Source of the DNA: Megamerina dolium
Taxonomy: Eukaryota; Arthropoda; Insecta; Diptera; Megamerinidae
DNA: 64,000 nt
Direction of reading: 5' to 3'
Assembly: GCA_963854835.1 (NCBI GenBank)
Contig: OY978526.1
Coordinates: 19,808,334 to 19,872,333 of the forward strand
The position numbers were made by a program, and so were the translations under genes. The notes under the pieces were generated by a model, which was not told the origin of the DNA, ran no database searches, and saw only the letters and a program-made list of their open reading frames with translations. Shown piece after piece: positions 23,169-36,539 of this stretch (the first letter of the stretch is position 1; each line of letters opens with the position of its first letter).

Positions 23169-23385
23169 TTAACCCTTAAGAGGCAATTATAATTTTGACC
23201 AATTTCTGGCATTTGTGTTAAGTTTGGAGCTTTAGTGTGTTCAGAAACCCATAGTAAAATTTAATGAGAAATATTTTTGTGATACATTTTTAATCGATAT
23301 TCCCTTATTTTATGGGCATTTTTACGAATTAAAAAAAAAAAAAAGGGGCCAAAATTACCCATACATGGAAGCGGTAGAGGGTTAA
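23169..23385. mobile_element. TTAA-flanked MITE (mirror copy)
   Basis: Inverted copy of 15905-16121 with TTAA at both ends. Confidence 0.5.
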
Positions 23386-24101
23386 TATGTTGCACAAAAA
23401 TCTTCCATAAGATTGTTGAATAAACGTGATACTTTAGGAGTCAGGATGACATGGTTTCATATACCGATTTGCTTTGGTAACGGAGCGAAGGGGGAAAACG
23501 TTCAGAACTATAATAACTAGAATAATAAGTGAATAAGTCATGACATCTGACTGCTTTGGTTTATTTGGTGTTGGGATATACACGCACGTACGATCCATAA
23601 GCTATACATGCATATTCGATGGTATATGGCTACAAATGCCATTACATAAACTTTATTTCCAAAGTTCAGTGAAAATCGAGAAAGCAAAAAATTCAAGTTA
23701 ATTCACTTAACATTCACTTCAAAGTGCGATGCACAAAGATGCTTGAATTTTAAGGTATATTCGTCGTAACCGCAACACAAAAATGCCTCAACGCCTTTCA
23801 ATCACCTTTGAACCTGCTGAGAAAACAAATCCCAAATTCGTCACATTCAAACAATTTTCCTAACAATACTTACCACTCGTTAATCGAAATCCACGAATAC
23901 CACTTTAGTAGCAAAATAACAAAACTCAAGGAAATTAGTTTATATTGGAAATTATATTTTCAAAAATTCAGTCAGATTTGCAATACAAGCAAATTAATAC
24001 TTCTTTTCTATAACTAAATATATAATTATACTACTTATGAATTTAAAAACAAATTTACGACAAGATCAAATAATAAATTAGAAATTATTTAATAAATTAA
24101 T
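23386..24101 (-). other. 3' flank of Hsp70 A3
   Basis: Mirror of 15189-15904. No gene. Confidence 0.6.
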
Positions 24102-26015
24102 TTAATCTACTTCTTCAACGGTTGGACCACTCCTATTTCCACCAAATCCACCAGATTGTTGGCCACAAGACGAATTTGGTGCAGCACCGCCACTATGCAA
24201 TTTCGTCATAATCGGTGTGCAGGTCTTTGTAAGCGTATTCATCTTGTCCTCATATTCTTCTTTATCGGCTAGTGTGTTCAGGTCAAGCCACTTGATCGTA
24301 TCTTCACAAGCCTTTAGCGCTTCATTCTTTTCTTGTGCTGATACCTTATCACCATTCTGCTCCAACGCTTGCTTCACGCCAAACACATAACTCTCCAAAC
24401 CGTTGCGTGCGCTTATTTTCTGTCTCTGCTTTTCATCCTCTTCGGCGTATGTTTCAGCCTCGTTGACCATTCGATCGATTTCAGCTTGCGACAGACGGCC
24501 TCTATCGTTCTTAATGGTAATATTCTTGGCATTGCCCGAGCTCATTTCCTTAGCCGAAACGTTTAGAATGCCGTTTGCATCGAGATCAAATGTCACCTCA
24601 ATCTGTGGCACACCTCGTGGTGCTGGCGGAATGCCAGACAAGTCAAACGTACCCAATTTATTGTTATCCTTGGTCATTACACGTTCACCCTCAAACACTT
24701 GAATGTTGACACCAGGTTGATTATCGGCATAAGTGGAGAATGTTTGCGTCTGTTTACATGGAATCCTGCAATTGCGTTCAACGATTTTAGCCATTACACC
24801 ACCAGCCGTCTCAATGCCAAGTGATAGAGGAGCTACATCCACTAGAAGCACATCTTGAATCTGACTGCTCTTGTCACCGCTGAGGATAGCTGCTTGAATA
24901 GCGGCACCATATGCTACAGCTTCATCCGGATTGATTGACAGGTTGAGACTCTTGCCGCAGAAGAACGATTGCAAGAGGTTCTGTACTTTAGGAATTCGCG
25001 TAGAACCACCAACCAATACGATGTCGTGTATTTGATTTTTGTCCATCTTTGCATCGTTGAGTGCCTTCTCCACCGGTTCCAATGTGCTGCGGAACAAATC
25101 GCCACATAGTTCTTCGAAACGTGCTCTACTCACTTTGGTATAGAAATCTTGTCCCTCAAATAGAGCATCAATTTCAATGCTGGCTTCGGTGCTCGATGAC
25201 AATGTACGTTTAGCACGTTCGGCTGCTGTTCTCAAACGACGCAATGCCCTGTGATTCGTACGTAAATCCTTCTTGTACTTGCGCTTGAACTCATCAACCA
25301 ATAGGTTAACCAGTCTGTTGTCGAAATCTTCGCCACCAAGATGGGTGTCACCAGCTGTTGCACGTACCTCAAATAGTGAACCTTCGTCGATGGTCAATAT
25401 AGACACATCGAATGTACCACCACCCAAGTCGAAGATCAACACATTACGTTCACCCTTCAGGTTCTTGTCCAAACCATAGGCCAAGGCTGCTGCAGTTGGT
25501 TCGTTGATGATTCTCAAAACATTCAAACCAGCAATGCGTCCGGCATCTTTTGTGGCTTGGCGTTGACTGTCATTGAAGTATGCTGGCACTGTAATAACTG
25601 CGTCCGTTATACTTGTACCTAAGTACGCTTCTGCAGTTTCCTTCATCTTTGTCAACACCATTGAACTGATTTCCTCTGGAGCGAATTTCTTCTGTTCGCC
25701 TTTGAATTCGACACAGATCTTTGGCTTGCCACCATCACTCACTACCTTAAACGGCCAGTGCGTCATATCATCTCTAATTTTTGGGTCGTCATATTTGCGT
25801 CCAATGAGACGTTTAGCATCGAAGACTGTGTTCTTTGGATTCATCGCCACCTGGTTCTTTGCGGCATCTCCAATAAGTCGCTCCGTATCTGTAAACGCCA
25901 CATAGCTCGGTGTTGTTCTATTGCCTTGGTCGTTTGCAATAATTTCCACTTTACCATGTTGGAAGACACCAACACAGGAGTATGTTGTTCCCAAATCAAT
26001 TCCAATAGCAGGCAT
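24102..26015 (-). CDS. Hsp70: Heat shock protein 70, type A (copy A3)
   Basis: 637-codon intronless Hsp70, mirror of A2 with an identical protein, including Arg160, [14 protein letters not shown] and the GGFGG-EEVD tail. The silent A at 25062 (complement) distinguishes it. It is divergent from B2 and transcribed toward the spacer, so A2 and A3 point at each other across 8.9 kb. Function is as for the other copies: ATP-dependent folding of stress-denatured proteins in the cytosol and nucleus. Confidence 0.97.
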   Translation of the reverse strand: MPAIGIDLGTTYSCVGVFQHGKVEIIANDQGNRTTPSYVAFTDTERLIGDAAKNQVAMNPKNTVFDAKRLIGRKYDDPKIRDDMTHWPFKVVSDGGKPKICVEFKGEQKKFAPEEISSMVLTKMKETAEAYLGTSITDAVITVPAYFNDSQRQATKDAGRIAGLNVLRIINEPTAAALAYGLDKNLKGERNVLIFDLGGGTFDVSILTIDEGSLFEVRATAGDTHLGGEDFDNRLVNLLVDEFKRKYKKDLRTNHRALRRLRTAAERAKRTLSSSTEASIEIDALFEGQDFYTKVSRARFEELCGDLFRSTLEPVEKALNDAKMDKNQIHDIVLVGGSTRIPKVQNLLQSFFCGKSLNLSINPDEAVAYGAAIQAAILSGDKSSQIQDVLLVDVAPLSLGIETAGGVMAKIVERNCRIPCKQTQTFSTYADNQPGVNIQVFEGERVMTKDNNKLGTFDLSGIPPAPRGVPQIEVTFDLDANGILNVSAKEMSSGNAKNITIKNDRGRLSQAEIDRMVNEAETYAEEDEKQRQKISARNGLESYVFGVKQALEQNGDKVSAQEKNEALKACEDTIKWLDLNTLADKEEYEDKMNTLTKTCTPIMTKLHSGGAAPNSSCGQQSGGFGGNRSGPTVEEVD

Positions 26016-26158
26016 TTTTGTTGTTTTGTTTTGTATAATTTTTCACTTTAATTTCAATACACAATTCACTTATTTTGTAAGTTTGACGTAGCAAAAATAC
26101 TTTTTGTCTACTCGCTCTTCTTATGTTTTCACTTAAATTGTTTGTTTTTAACTATGCT

Positions 26159-26246
26159 GCCAGTCGCGCTCTTGCGGGTATTTATACTAAAAATGAAATG
26201 TATGGAAATTTCTAGATACTCTTTCGAGAACATTAGAGAATATGCT
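26159..26246 (-). promoter_or_regulatory. Heat-shock promoter of Hsp70 A3
   Basis: Mirror of the A2 promoter: TATAAATA (minus strand) at 26179-26186 and HSEs at 26204-26246. Confidence 0.85.
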
Positions 26247-28327
26247 CAATGTCATTATTAAGAAGAGAGCGAGCAAAACAAAGTACATATAATTTGAGAA
26301 TGGTAGAGAAGGCTGTCAATTTTTGTGGAATATGTTTCTCTCTATCGCTGCCACCTAGATTTTCTGAAAAAATTTACAAACCAAATCGAAAATGTATTTG
26401 TTTCTAAATTGAAGTTGAGCCTTTATTTGCAAATTTTTTGGGGTTGGAGAGAAATACAAAAAACAAAAGCTCTAAGAAATGTTGAATAGTAAATTTTCAC
26501 ACAAAAAAGGAACATGGAAGCAGTGTGTGTGTGCTATATACGATTTTGGCGCCATATATGAATGCATGAACTCTAAACAAAATGCATATTTTACTCAGTT
26601 TGGACGATTTAAATAGTAATTACTAATTTGACTAAACTGTCATAAAACTACTAGGAATAGCATTAACTCAAATTGGAGAAAAAGAATTTCTACCCCTTTC
26701 AACAGCAGTGGTTCACATAATTACTTTACTATATTTGAATACGAAACTCTTCAACTTCTAGTTCAACTACTTCAACTACTAGTTTATTGTATATTCCTAT
26801 GAGATAATCTGGCAACACAGGGTATACATATTTAACGTATTTCAGCTTGGTTTATTTGTATTTCATGAGCAACAGAGTGATATTAGGGTGACTGACTTTT
26901 TTTTTTAGTTTGTTCCACTTTATTTTTTCGTATTAAAGGTATGTATATGTATGTACATATATTTATGTGTATGTAGATGCAGGGAACTGTTGGAGATTGT
27001 TCTAGAAATATCGCTTGTTTACATATATTAAGAACTTGTTTAAACAATTTATAATTTACAATTGTACTAAAATACAATTTAAATACAATTTAAAATACAA
27101 ATTTCACTTCTTTGCGCCTTTGGTTAAACAATTGCAATTTTATGTTGTATTTTCCTCATATACATTTCTGTCATTGTTGGCTGTTTAACAGTTTTTAGTA
27201 CAACTACTCGTAAATAATGTTTGTCGAAACAAATAATGAAAACATGTACATATGTATGTATGTATGTAATCAACAAATTCAATAAATATATACATAAGAA
27301 AACATAAATATGTAGTTTGGTTTTTCAGCTCAATTATGGGCCGGATTTTATTCTTTTATGCTTTTTTTTATGTTTTATGTGCATATATAATCACCCATGC
27401 ATTTTTTCAATTGGAAATATCATTAAAGTATCGTAACGTGTAAAAGTGAATCTAGTATTGATTAAACTGTTTTCATATCGTCATAACCGTCATAACCGAA
27501 AAGTAAGCTTACTTTTGTTCATTAGTTACATACCACATATGTACAAATATGTGTATGATCAAAATGAAGTTGATCCAAAAAAGTAGAGCACCTACTCCTA
27601 CTTATGTTCGCAAAATATACGTCGATGCCCATGACAATTAGTATATAAAAATTATAAATAGCTTTAGGTTTAGCCATGGCATTTTCATTACATTATTTGA
27701 AGTTGAGTACTATATGCACACGCACAGTAGTTTAAATTTTCTCGAAAAATCAGTTTATATAATGAATGAAAAGTAGCTATAGGAAATATTATTTATAGCT
27801 TGTTTTGTGGTAGGTCAATAACACAGAGAGTTGTAAATCATATAGTGATTGTGGTATTCTGTCTGTTAGAATATACGATATTGTAAATTTTCTAAGTCTA
27901 ACAAACAATTTTAGTAACATATTGAAATTAATTGATTCATTGTTTGTTTGTTGTTTACGTAAGAATCTCTGTTTACTTAATTTTCTCATTTATTCTTATC
28001 AGCACCCGTGAGAGTTTTACGTTCTCTTATGTTATCGTATCGTAAGAATCTCTGTTTACTTCAATTTCATTGTTGACATACACATAGTAAATGTGTATTT
28101 CATTGCAAACAATTAAATATCTCATTCGTTGTTATCAGCACTCATGAGAGTTTTTCACGCTCTCTTGATAAAAATTTACGATATACATACGATATACGAA
28201 TATACAATTTATTTTCTCATTCAACATTGACACTTGTGAGTAGTTCTCTCAATATGAACAATACGATATACCATTCGTATATGTCTTCCTCACTCACCCT
28301 CTTAAATAAACATTTATATAGGTTTTA
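26247..28327. other. Divergent intergenic region between A3 and B2
   Basis: Mirror of 10963-13043. Non-coding and AT-rich. A duplicated block with GTGAGAGTTTT and CTCTC motifs lies near B2 (about 27945-28180). Confidence 0.7.
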
Positions 28328-28438
28328 GAGTATTCCTGAGAATAGTCCACTCTGTACCCGAAATTTCTATGCATGTTTCTCGTATTTTCTGCATTGAGCA
28401 CTTTTAGTATAAATAGTAGACCGAAAACGGTCTTTGCA
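28328..28438 (+). promoter_or_regulatory. Heat-shock promoter of Hsp70 B2
   Basis: HSE units at 28328-28393 (TTCCTGAGAAT, GAAATTTCT, TTTCTCG) and TATAAATA at 28408-28415. Transcription start is expected near 28438. Confidence 0.82.
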
Positions 28439-28553
28439 TTATTATCGTAACAGAAGTTAAAGTGAAAAGTATTGTGGAGAATATTAGCAAATACGCTAAG
28501 CAAAACAAAAGTGAAGTATTTTGATAGTGAAAGAAAGAAAGTAAATAAACAAA

Positions 28554-30467
28554 ATGCCTGCTATTGGAATTGATTTGGGAACAACATACTCCTGTGTTGG
28601 AGTCTTTCAACATGGCAAAGTGGAAATTATTGCAAACGACCAAGGCAATAGAACAACACCAAGTTATGTGGCGTTTACAGATACGGAGCGACTTATTGGA
28701 GATGCCGCAAAGAACCAGGTGGCGATGAATCCAAAGAACACAGTTTTCGATGCTAAACGTCTCATCGGACGCAAGTTTGATGATTCGAAAATCCAGGATG
28801 ATATGAAGCATTGGCCATTCAAGGTGGTGAATGATTGTGGCAAACCAAAAATCTCTGTTGAATTCAAAGGAGAAGAGAAGAGATTCGCTCCGGAGGAAAT
28901 CAGTTCGATGGTGTTGACAAAGATGAAGGAAACTGCAGAAGCGTACTTAGGCACAAGTATAACGGACGCAGTTATTACAGTGCCAGCATACTTCAATGAT
29001 AGTCAACGTCAAGCCACAAAAGATGCCGGTGCCATTGCTGGGCTGAATGTGTTGCGTATTATCAACGAGCCAACTGCAGCCGCGTTAGCTTATGGTTTGG
29101 ACAAGAATCTGAAGGGTGAACGCAACGTGTTGATTTTCGACTTGGGTGGTGGTACATTCGATGTGTCCATATTGACAATAGATGAAGGTTCACTGTTTGA
29201 AGTACGTTCAACGGCAGGTGATACTCATCTTGGTGGTGAAGATTTTGACAACCGACTGGTGAATCACTTTGTTGAGGAATTCAAGCGCAAGTACAAAAGA
29301 GATATACGTACAAATCCCAGAGCATTGCGTCGTTTGAGAACAGCAGCCGAACGTGCTAAACGTACATTGTCATCGAGCACCGAAGCCAGCATTGAAATTG
29401 ATGCTCTATTTGAGGGACAAGATTTCTATACCAAAGTGAGTCGAGCACGTTTCGAAGAACTGTGTGGCGATTTGTTCCGCAGCACACTGGAACCGGTGGA
29501 GAAGGCTCTCAACGACGCAAAGATGGACAAAAATCAAATACACGACATCGTATTGGTTGGTGGTTCTACGCGAATTCCTAAAGTACAGAACCTCTTGCAA
29601 TCGTTCTTCTGCGGCAAGAGTCTCAACCTGTCAATCAATCCGGATGAAGCTGTGGCCTATGGTGCTGCAATTCAAGCAGCTATCCTCAGCGGTGACAAGA
29701 GCAGTCAGATCCAAGATGTGCTTCTAGTCGATGTAGCTCCTCTATCGCTCGGCATTGAGACAGCTGGTGGTGTAATGACAAAATTAATTGAGCGCAACAG
29801 TCGAATTCCGTGCAAACAGGCGAAGACGTTCACAACGTACGCCGACAATCAGCCAGCAGTCACGGTTCAAGTGTTTGAGGGTGAACGTGCCATGACCAAA
29901 GATAACAACATATTGGGCACTTTCAATTTGACTGGTATTCCGCCAGCACCACGCGGTGTACCCAAAGTTGATGTTACATTCGATCTGGACGCGAATGGTA
30001 TATTAAATGTAACAGCCAAAGACACGAGTACCGGCAATGCAAAGAACATTGTCATCAAGAATGACAAAGGTCGACTGTCACAAGCTGAAATCGATCGTAT
30101 GGTCAATGAAGCTGAGAAATATGCCGAGGAGGATGAAAAGCAGCGACAGCGTGTAACAGCAAGAAATCAACTGGAGACCTATGCGTTCAATGTGAAACAA
30201 GCTGTTGATCAAGCCGGTGATAAACTGAATCAGTCAGAGAAGGAGAAGGTGTCGCAGAAATGCAGCGAGACAATTAAGTGGCTGGATAATAATACAACGG
30301 CCGACAAAGAGGAATACGAATATAAGTTGGACGAATTGACAAAATTGTGCAGTCCCATAATGACGAAAATACATCAGGGTGGTGCAGGTGCGGGTGCAGG
30401 TGCGGGAGCACAACACGCTTCTAGCAATGGTACCTATGGTGGTCCAACGGTGGAAGAAGTCGATTAA
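28554..30467 (+). CDS. Hsp70: Heat shock protein 70, type B (copy B2)
   Basis: 637-codon intronless Hsp70, protein-identical to mirror gene B1. It has the family signatures at residues 6-13, 194-207 and 332-345. Type B markers are Ala160, TKLIERNSR after [15 protein letters not shown] in the substrate-binding domain, and the Gly-Ala repeat tail before the [11 protein letters not shown] end. An AATAAA lies 10 bp after the stop (30478-30483), with another near 30625. It is head-to-head with A3 and converges on A4. Confidence 0.97.
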   Translation: MPAIGIDLGTTYSCVGVFQHGKVEIIANDQGNRTTPSYVAFTDTERLIGDAAKNQVAMNPKNTVFDAKRLIGRKFDDSKIQDDMKHWPFKVVNDCGKPKISVEFKGEEKRFAPEEISSMVLTKMKETAEAYLGTSITDAVITVPAYFNDSQRQATKDAGAIAGLNVLRIINEPTAAALAYGLDKNLKGERNVLIFDLGGGTFDVSILTIDEGSLFEVRSTAGDTHLGGEDFDNRLVNHFVEEFKRKYKRDIRTNPRALRRLRTAAERAKRTLSSSTEASIEIDALFEGQDFYTKVSRARFEELCGDLFRSTLEPVEKALNDAKMDKNQIHDIVLVGGSTRIPKVQNLLQSFFCGKSLNLSINPDEAVAYGAAIQAAILSGDKSSQIQDVLLVDVAPLSLGIETAGGVMTKLIERNSRIPCKQAKTFTTYADNQPAVTVQVFEGERAMTKDNNILGTFNLTGIPPAPRGVPKVDVTFDLDANGILNVTAKDTSTGNAKNIVIKNDKGRLSQAEIDRMVNEAEKYAEEDEKQRQRVTARNQLETYAFNVKQAVDQAGDKLNQSEKEKVSQKCSETIKWLDNNTTADKEEYEYKLDELTKLCSPIMTKIHQGGAGAGAGAGAQHASSNGTYGGPTVEEVD

Positions 30468-31145
30468 GTATTATGCAAATAAATGCAACATTAATTACAT
30501 TTATAAGTAGATTGTTTCAAATTGTTCAAATGGAAAAGACTGTTTAGTTGTATTAAATATATTTAATTTATGCATTCCTAAGTTTAAAGTTCCTGAATGT
30601 GATCTAAATTAATTTATAATTTGTAAAATAAACATGGATTTTTAATCATAATATGATATTTTTTCGTTTCTTTGAAGATTCTGAGTTGTGGTTGGTAAGG
30701 AATTGTGGAGTGGGGGGATATAAAAGAACTTGTTGCCTCTATCGTTTGTCTTTTCTTCTGATCAATTTGCGTCGGTTGGATTGTGAAATTGAAATTGTTA
30801 ACCAGTAATTATTTATTGTCGTTCCAAAATTTTTTTGGAGTTTTTTCCATGTCAATTTAGACTTTTCTGGCTACTTAAAAAATTAAATATCAATCAATTT
30901 TACAACAAGTCACTCTTTATAAATGCTTTTCATGATGATTTGCGAAATACTATATAATTGCATAGTTTTGTTCATTGTCATCATACGGAGCTTCCACATT
31001 CACTATCATTGCCGAAGTGTGTCCAACATTTGCATTTGAAATGCTCTGTGTGTCTGTGCGATGTATAATTGATATTGATAAGGTCGATTATTTCTAAGAG
31101 AAATGAATATTCAATTGGATTCTTTGATTCGAAATTTACTGATTG
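30468..31145 (+). other. 3' flank of Hsp70 B2
   Basis: Includes AATAAA signals at 30478-30483 and near 30625. Homologous to 43460-44140 downstream of B3. Confidence 0.65.
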
Positions 31146-31158
31146 TATACTACAATTA

Positions 31159-31462
31159 GGTGCCGTAGCTCGGTGGTTAGTGTGTTGGCCTTCTGATCTG
31201 TGGGTCGTGGGTTCAATCCTCGGATGAAGTATAACGAATTTAATATCGAAAAGATTTTCCATCTGTTGGCAAGCAATTGGCAACTCTTCCAGCCATGGAA
31301 AAGCTTCTAAAAGAACTCTGTGACAAAGCTCAGAAAAAGTGATGTCGCAAGAGTTCTGCCGTTCGGACAGCCCAAAAATTTAACACGCACAACAGTAGTG
31401 GAAGAGAAGCTCGGCCAAAGAGCCCCTTGGGGCTTTAAGTGTCACATATTTATTTTATTTTT
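31159..31462 (+). mobile_element. tRNA-derived SINE (right-arm copy)
   Basis: The A box TAGCTCGGTGG and B box GGTTCAATCC lie in the first 65 bp. It is flanked by a perfect 13-bp duplication TATACTACAATTA (31146-31158 and 31463-31475). It is in the same site as the left-arm copy, and the corresponding site after B3 has no SINE. Confidence 0.9.
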
Positions 31463-31475
31463 TATACTACAATTA

Positions 31476-32313
31476 TGGTATGAAAATGTTCCAACTAAAA
31501 TTTTAATTAAAAAAGAAATATTTAAATAAAAACGCAAAAACTACATTATTCTATGAAAAATTATAATTTATTTCCTATTAATTAATATTGATATAATGAA
31601 TTACTAGTAGTCAGTTGGGGGTCACAGCTTCTGAAAAATATTGCTTAAATCTGCAAAAAATAATACATAAATCAAATACGCAAGTATTATGGAAAAAAAA
31701 CTGAAAATTTAGTCCAAATCGGGGAAGCACATGGGGTGCTTAAGTCATCTTCAATTACATGCATAAGTTCATATACTTATCCCAGTATCAAAAGATAATA
31801 GATGAGTTGGAGTTGTATATGAGGGCCGTACCACTGAATTCTTCGCTGAATTATAACACAGAGATGTCTTAAGAAATTTAGCATTTGTATACCAAGGTAT
31901 ATGAATCGTTGTGTTATGTGCATTGCCTACTCATCTACCCCTCATACACAAATAATCACGAAAAAATTAAATTTACATTAAAAACTTTAAGAATTAAAAT
32001 AAAAAATTCATTGAAATTGTATGATGTATGTATTTATTTGCAACTGTTGCAAATTCTTAAAACTTACTAAACAAGACTATAAAAAAAAATTCAAGACAAT
32101 AACTAGGCAGCTAGCGCCACCGAGGCACAGATAACGTCAACAAAGTAGGCATGAAACGACAGGACAGCTTCCAGGCTTCCTAAGAATGGACGGACAACAA
32201 CAACAACGACAGCCTCCAAGAATGGACTGGTATGGACAGCGAGACCTACTTCATCCATTGGGGTTAAAAATGGAGACGAATATCATATACTCATTTAGTT
32301 TATTTATTTTTTA
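31476..32313. other. Intergenic sequence (mirror of 6977-7814)
   Basis: No gene recognised. The flank homologous to that of B3 runs to about 31610. Confidence 0.45.
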
Positions 32314-32315
32314 TA

Positions 32316-33046
32316 CGAGGGCCGCATTTTATATTTTATTAAAAAGTATGAAAATGCATTTGGTTATTATCAAAAATGGTTTTATTGCTTTTCAAAGTAT
32401 TCTCCATGAAGGTTGATACACTTTTGCATGCGCTCAAACCAATTGCCGAAGTACTTTTGCCACTTCGACTGCGACACCTACAAAATATGGTTTTTGTTGG
32501 GTTTGGCTTGTCTTGGAAGACCCACACGGTCGCTTGCTGTTTTGTTTCGGTCTTATACGTATATATCCATGGATCTTCAGTTGTTACGATCTTATATAAA
32601 CGCCTTTCGAAGCACCGCGATCGAATATTTTCATAATTTTTTTGCACCACTCGACACCAGCCTTTTTTTGAGCGAGTGTTAAATTATGCGGGATCCAACG
32701 AGAACAAATCTTGACCACATTTGAACTCGTTAAACCAGTTATAAATTGTCTGGAGGGTTGGTGCTTCATCGCTAAATGCTGCATGAAGACGATCGAAGCG
32801 CTGTTGTTAAGATAATTCACTTCGAAAATCGTAAAAAATCATAGTTCGAAAATGTTAATGAACTAAATCCATTTTTGACCAAGATGAATTTTTTATGTCA
32901 CTGTTAACAACATAAATAGCAATTGTACATCAAAACGTTCAGAGTACGTTCAAACTAAAAAATGTCAAACTTTCCAATGGAAATGTCAGATTTGACGAAA
33001 ACGTACTAGATCATACTTTTTGAAAAAGTATAAAAGGCAACCCTCG
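32316..33046 (-). mobile_element. Internally deleted mariner (mirror copy)
   Basis: Reverse complement of 6244-6974, TA-flanked, with the same broken transposase pieces. Its terminal base (CGAGGG reading) is the more canonical of the two arms. Confidence 0.85.
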
Positions 33047-33509
33047 TAATAGTTTATATATAGTATATATTTTAGACTTCGCTTCAAAGAATTTTTCTGC
33101 AGTCAGATAGCTCGTTGTTTTTCCCGTGCAGGGGTATATTTCAACTGCATCCAGAGTTGAATTTATATTACACTATTCTCAAATTTGAGGGACATTGTTT
33201 CGGCGGCGAACCAAAACAGTCTCAAACGTTTCGTTTTTTACATATAACCTATAACTCGTATACGTTATTTGTCTTTGGTGACCCTTAGTGAAGTTTTCTG
33301 GAGAAAACGTTTAAGCCTTGACCTCCTCCCAAATGGTGACTTTAATGGATTTTTCGAAAAACGGTTCAAATTGACCCATGCGGATGGTAGTTAGAGGGTT
33401 AAAATGTTCAGAGAAAATATTCCTAGGAAATTTTTAATATGGGCCTGAGACTGGTTTGATTCACCCCCGAGAAAGTGTGCTTCACTGTATTATTACGTTC
33501 TCATACAAT

Positions 33510-34045
33510 TTTTGTCTGTGGCGCCAGTTAGAAATTCCAAGCGCCGTCAGGTTCTCCAGTACTTGGTTCAAACTCCAAGCATTCGCTCATCCGAGGTGGA
33601 AATTGTCCAGGCTTCAGCGCCATATGTTAGGACAGGCATGATGAGAGACTTGTAGAGTGTAGTTTTCGTTCTTCGCTCGTTCGGGCTCGACTTCTCAATT
33701 GCTTACTCAGCCCAAAGTAACACCTGTTAGCAAGAGTTATCCTACGCATGATCTTCAAGCTGACGTCATTACTGCTGTTAATGCTGGTTCCAAGATAGAC
33801 AAAGTCCCTTACTACTTCAAAAGCGTAGTTGTCAACAGTGACGTGCTGTCCAAGACGCCGGGACTCTTTGTTTGTTGACACTAGATACTTCGTCTTGCCC
33901 TCGTTCACCGTGAGACCCATCCGACGCGACTCTCTTTCCAACTGCTGCACTGACTGCTCGCGTGTTCATGCCGATTATGTCAATATCGTCGTCATACGCT
34001 AACAGCTGACGCTGACGCTGACGCTTTTGTTGAAGAACAATCATA
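33510..34045 (-). mobile_element. LINE reverse-transcriptase fragment, frameshifted (mirror copy)
   Basis: Mirror of the 5246-5780 fragment with the same frameshift and LLAYDDDIDIIG box. Confidence 0.78.
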
Positions 34046-35565
34046 ATTAATAAATATTAAAAGGATTAATATGGAAATAATCTGGGAAAAAATCAGCATT
34101 CCACGACAACTTTTTAATGGGGCTACCATACAAAGTTGCAAAAATTAAAAAAAAATTTTAACAGCTATAACTTACTCGCAATTATCTTAAAAACCTCCCT
34201 TAAATTATGCCCTTTAAACCCTCATAACTTACAAAATACTTCTTCAAAGTTTCAACCATATTTCGGGTGTAGACTAGTGTTATATGCAAAAATTGTTCCT
34301 CAAAAATCTGGTGAGCCACGCCCAATTATTAATTTAGCTCCCATACAAAGTAGTGAAAATAAAAGAAAAATATCGATATTCGAGCAACCTATTGCATTGC
34401 ATTGCATTGCATTGATATACTAATTCGGTTTCTGTACCGTTAATGTGAAATATTCAAAACCCTAAATTATTTTGTAGAGAGAACGTTCTTTGAAACTTTA
34501 TTTTCACCCAAGCAGAAAGGGAAATTCTGGACAAACAAATATCATTATTTCATTGCTTTGGATTATACAATAATAGAAAGGAAAGGGTAAGAGTAATTCA
34601 TAAACTCGGTCGTCGTTTTCTTTCATCCATAAGTACACAAATGTTTGTAAAATAAACAAATTGACGAAGTTCCAATTAAAAATGACACCCAATTGCCGAG
34701 GCTGCCGCTTAAACTCTTTGGCGCGTATGTAAATTCTTAACGATTCTAATTTAGCTGAAATATCTTTACTTCTTGAACTTAGCTTGTACATGGTGTTCAG
34801 GAGACGAATAATAATTTATCTGGTGTCTCCTAAGTAACCAAATGCGTGGGATCTAATATAATATAAAGTGTCTCTAGTTGACTTCTTTTTTGTCGAGGTA
34901 CGATTTATTATAACATGCAATAAATTTCCGCTCTTCGAAGCTCCCATAGTCAATTAGAATTCCAACTTCTAAATTATATGTGGGCACACCATTTATTCCA
35001 TTTTTTAGCTATTTGGGTCATTTGCTGCAATTATGGCGCAATGTCACATACAAAACCTCTTAAAGTTGAATTCCCTTTGGGGCTTAATTCGGTACTCCTT
35101 TCGGGGCTTATTTGACTCAACATTTTTCAGCAACATTTCAACAATTTGTTCTTATCATTTTAATAAAATTAGAAAATAGAAAAGTGATTACGATTGGTTT
35201 CATTAGAACAGCTCTCTGTAGAGTATGGATTGATGAGATTGATGTGAATTTCTAAAACCGACTGTCGCCAATTTCACTATGAGACAAAATCAAAATCGTG
35301 GGATCGGTATTGAGTCAAATCAAAAGCAACCGGTAATCTTAGGTCTTACTATTTCTATGTTCATGGCATTCATCGAGTTTAGCTCAAATTGATTAAATTC
35401 TTGCTTAAAATATATATAATTTATTGTTAAAATAGTTAAAGTTCATAAAAAATATTCTTAGAAAATGGTTTTTGGTACGAAGAATTCATTTATGAGATTT
35501 ATAGTTTTATCAGACGTAAGCTAGATTGCAAAATCTATAATTCATAATACACTCAAAAAAGAGCT
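34046..35565. other. Intergenic AT-rich sequence (mirror of 3725-5245)
   Basis: No gene. It holds one end of the inverted repeat (34732-34797). The base mirroring 3958 differs. Confidence 0.5.
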
Positions 35566-35604
<39 letters not shown>

Positions 35605-36539
35605 AGCGATTACAGCTCGGGGTGATCCAATGCTTCCTTTACAATCGCACTCCATACGTCACAGTTATTTGTTTTGCTTCTTCTGATATTCATACTGCGC
35701 AAGTCTTCTTCAACATCGTCTGTTCATCTCCTTGGTGGTCTTCCGCGCTTTCTGCTGCCCAAAATTCGAGAATTATAGGTCATCTTCGTGATTCTGCAAT
35801 CGTTTATTCTGAGTGAATGTCCAAACCATCGTAGGCGCTGTGCTTTAACAAAGCACACGATATTTTGACCTCCCATCAGTTGTTCAATTTCGTTGTTATA
35901 TCTTATTCTATAAGAACCATCTGCTTCTCTGACTGGACCAAATATTCTCATCAGAATCTTACGGTCGAAGCACAAGAGGTGATTCTTCACGTTTGATGTC
36001 AGTACCCATGCTTCGCATCCATATGTTGCTATTGGCCTTATGAGAGTCTTATAGATTTGCAGTTTAGACGTCCATGACAACAATTTATTTGTTCTTCTGT
36101 TAGCAGCTTGCATTCTATCATTTATGAAGATGAAGGGGGCTGCTGTGCTACTGAGGTTTATTCCCAGGTATTTGAAGGCTTCAAGTTTTTGAAATGTGTG
36201 TGGCCCTACCACCAGATTGCTATAGCGAGCCGGGTTGTGCGACCTACCCATGTATATCGTATTTTTGATGTTAACTTCCAAACCAACTTGTCCTGCTTTA
36301 TTTATGAGTTTTAACGCGGTGTCGACAATCGATGTAATCAATGTAATACACATGACAGTTCGAAAATGATCATAATTTCATCCAACTTATGAGTCTTCTA
36401 TGATTCGTACAACTCATTTACGAATCATATTTACGAGTCTTTTACGTCACAAAATTAGGACCAGGAAGAAAATCACTACAACACCATGTATAAGCTAAGT
36501 TCAAGAAGATATTTCAATTAAATTAGAATCGTAAGAATT
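34732..36539. repeat. About 62-bp inverted repeat flanking the RTE fragment (mirror copy)
   Basis: Arms 34732-34797 and 36479-36539 mirror 4493-4558 and 2751-2811. Confidence 0.55.
35566..36353 (-). mobile_element. 5'-truncated RTE-like retrotransposon (mirror copy)
   Basis: Reverse complement of 2937-3724. The 209-codon frame (35724-36353) is unchanged at protein level, and the (ATG)n tail is at about 35568-35603. Confidence 0.8.

Noticed and set aside
22886..23179. 97-codon frame present in both arms (also 16111-16404)
   Set aside because: Its presence in both arms reflects the palindrome, not selection. No domain is recognisable, and it overlaps the TTAA MITE.
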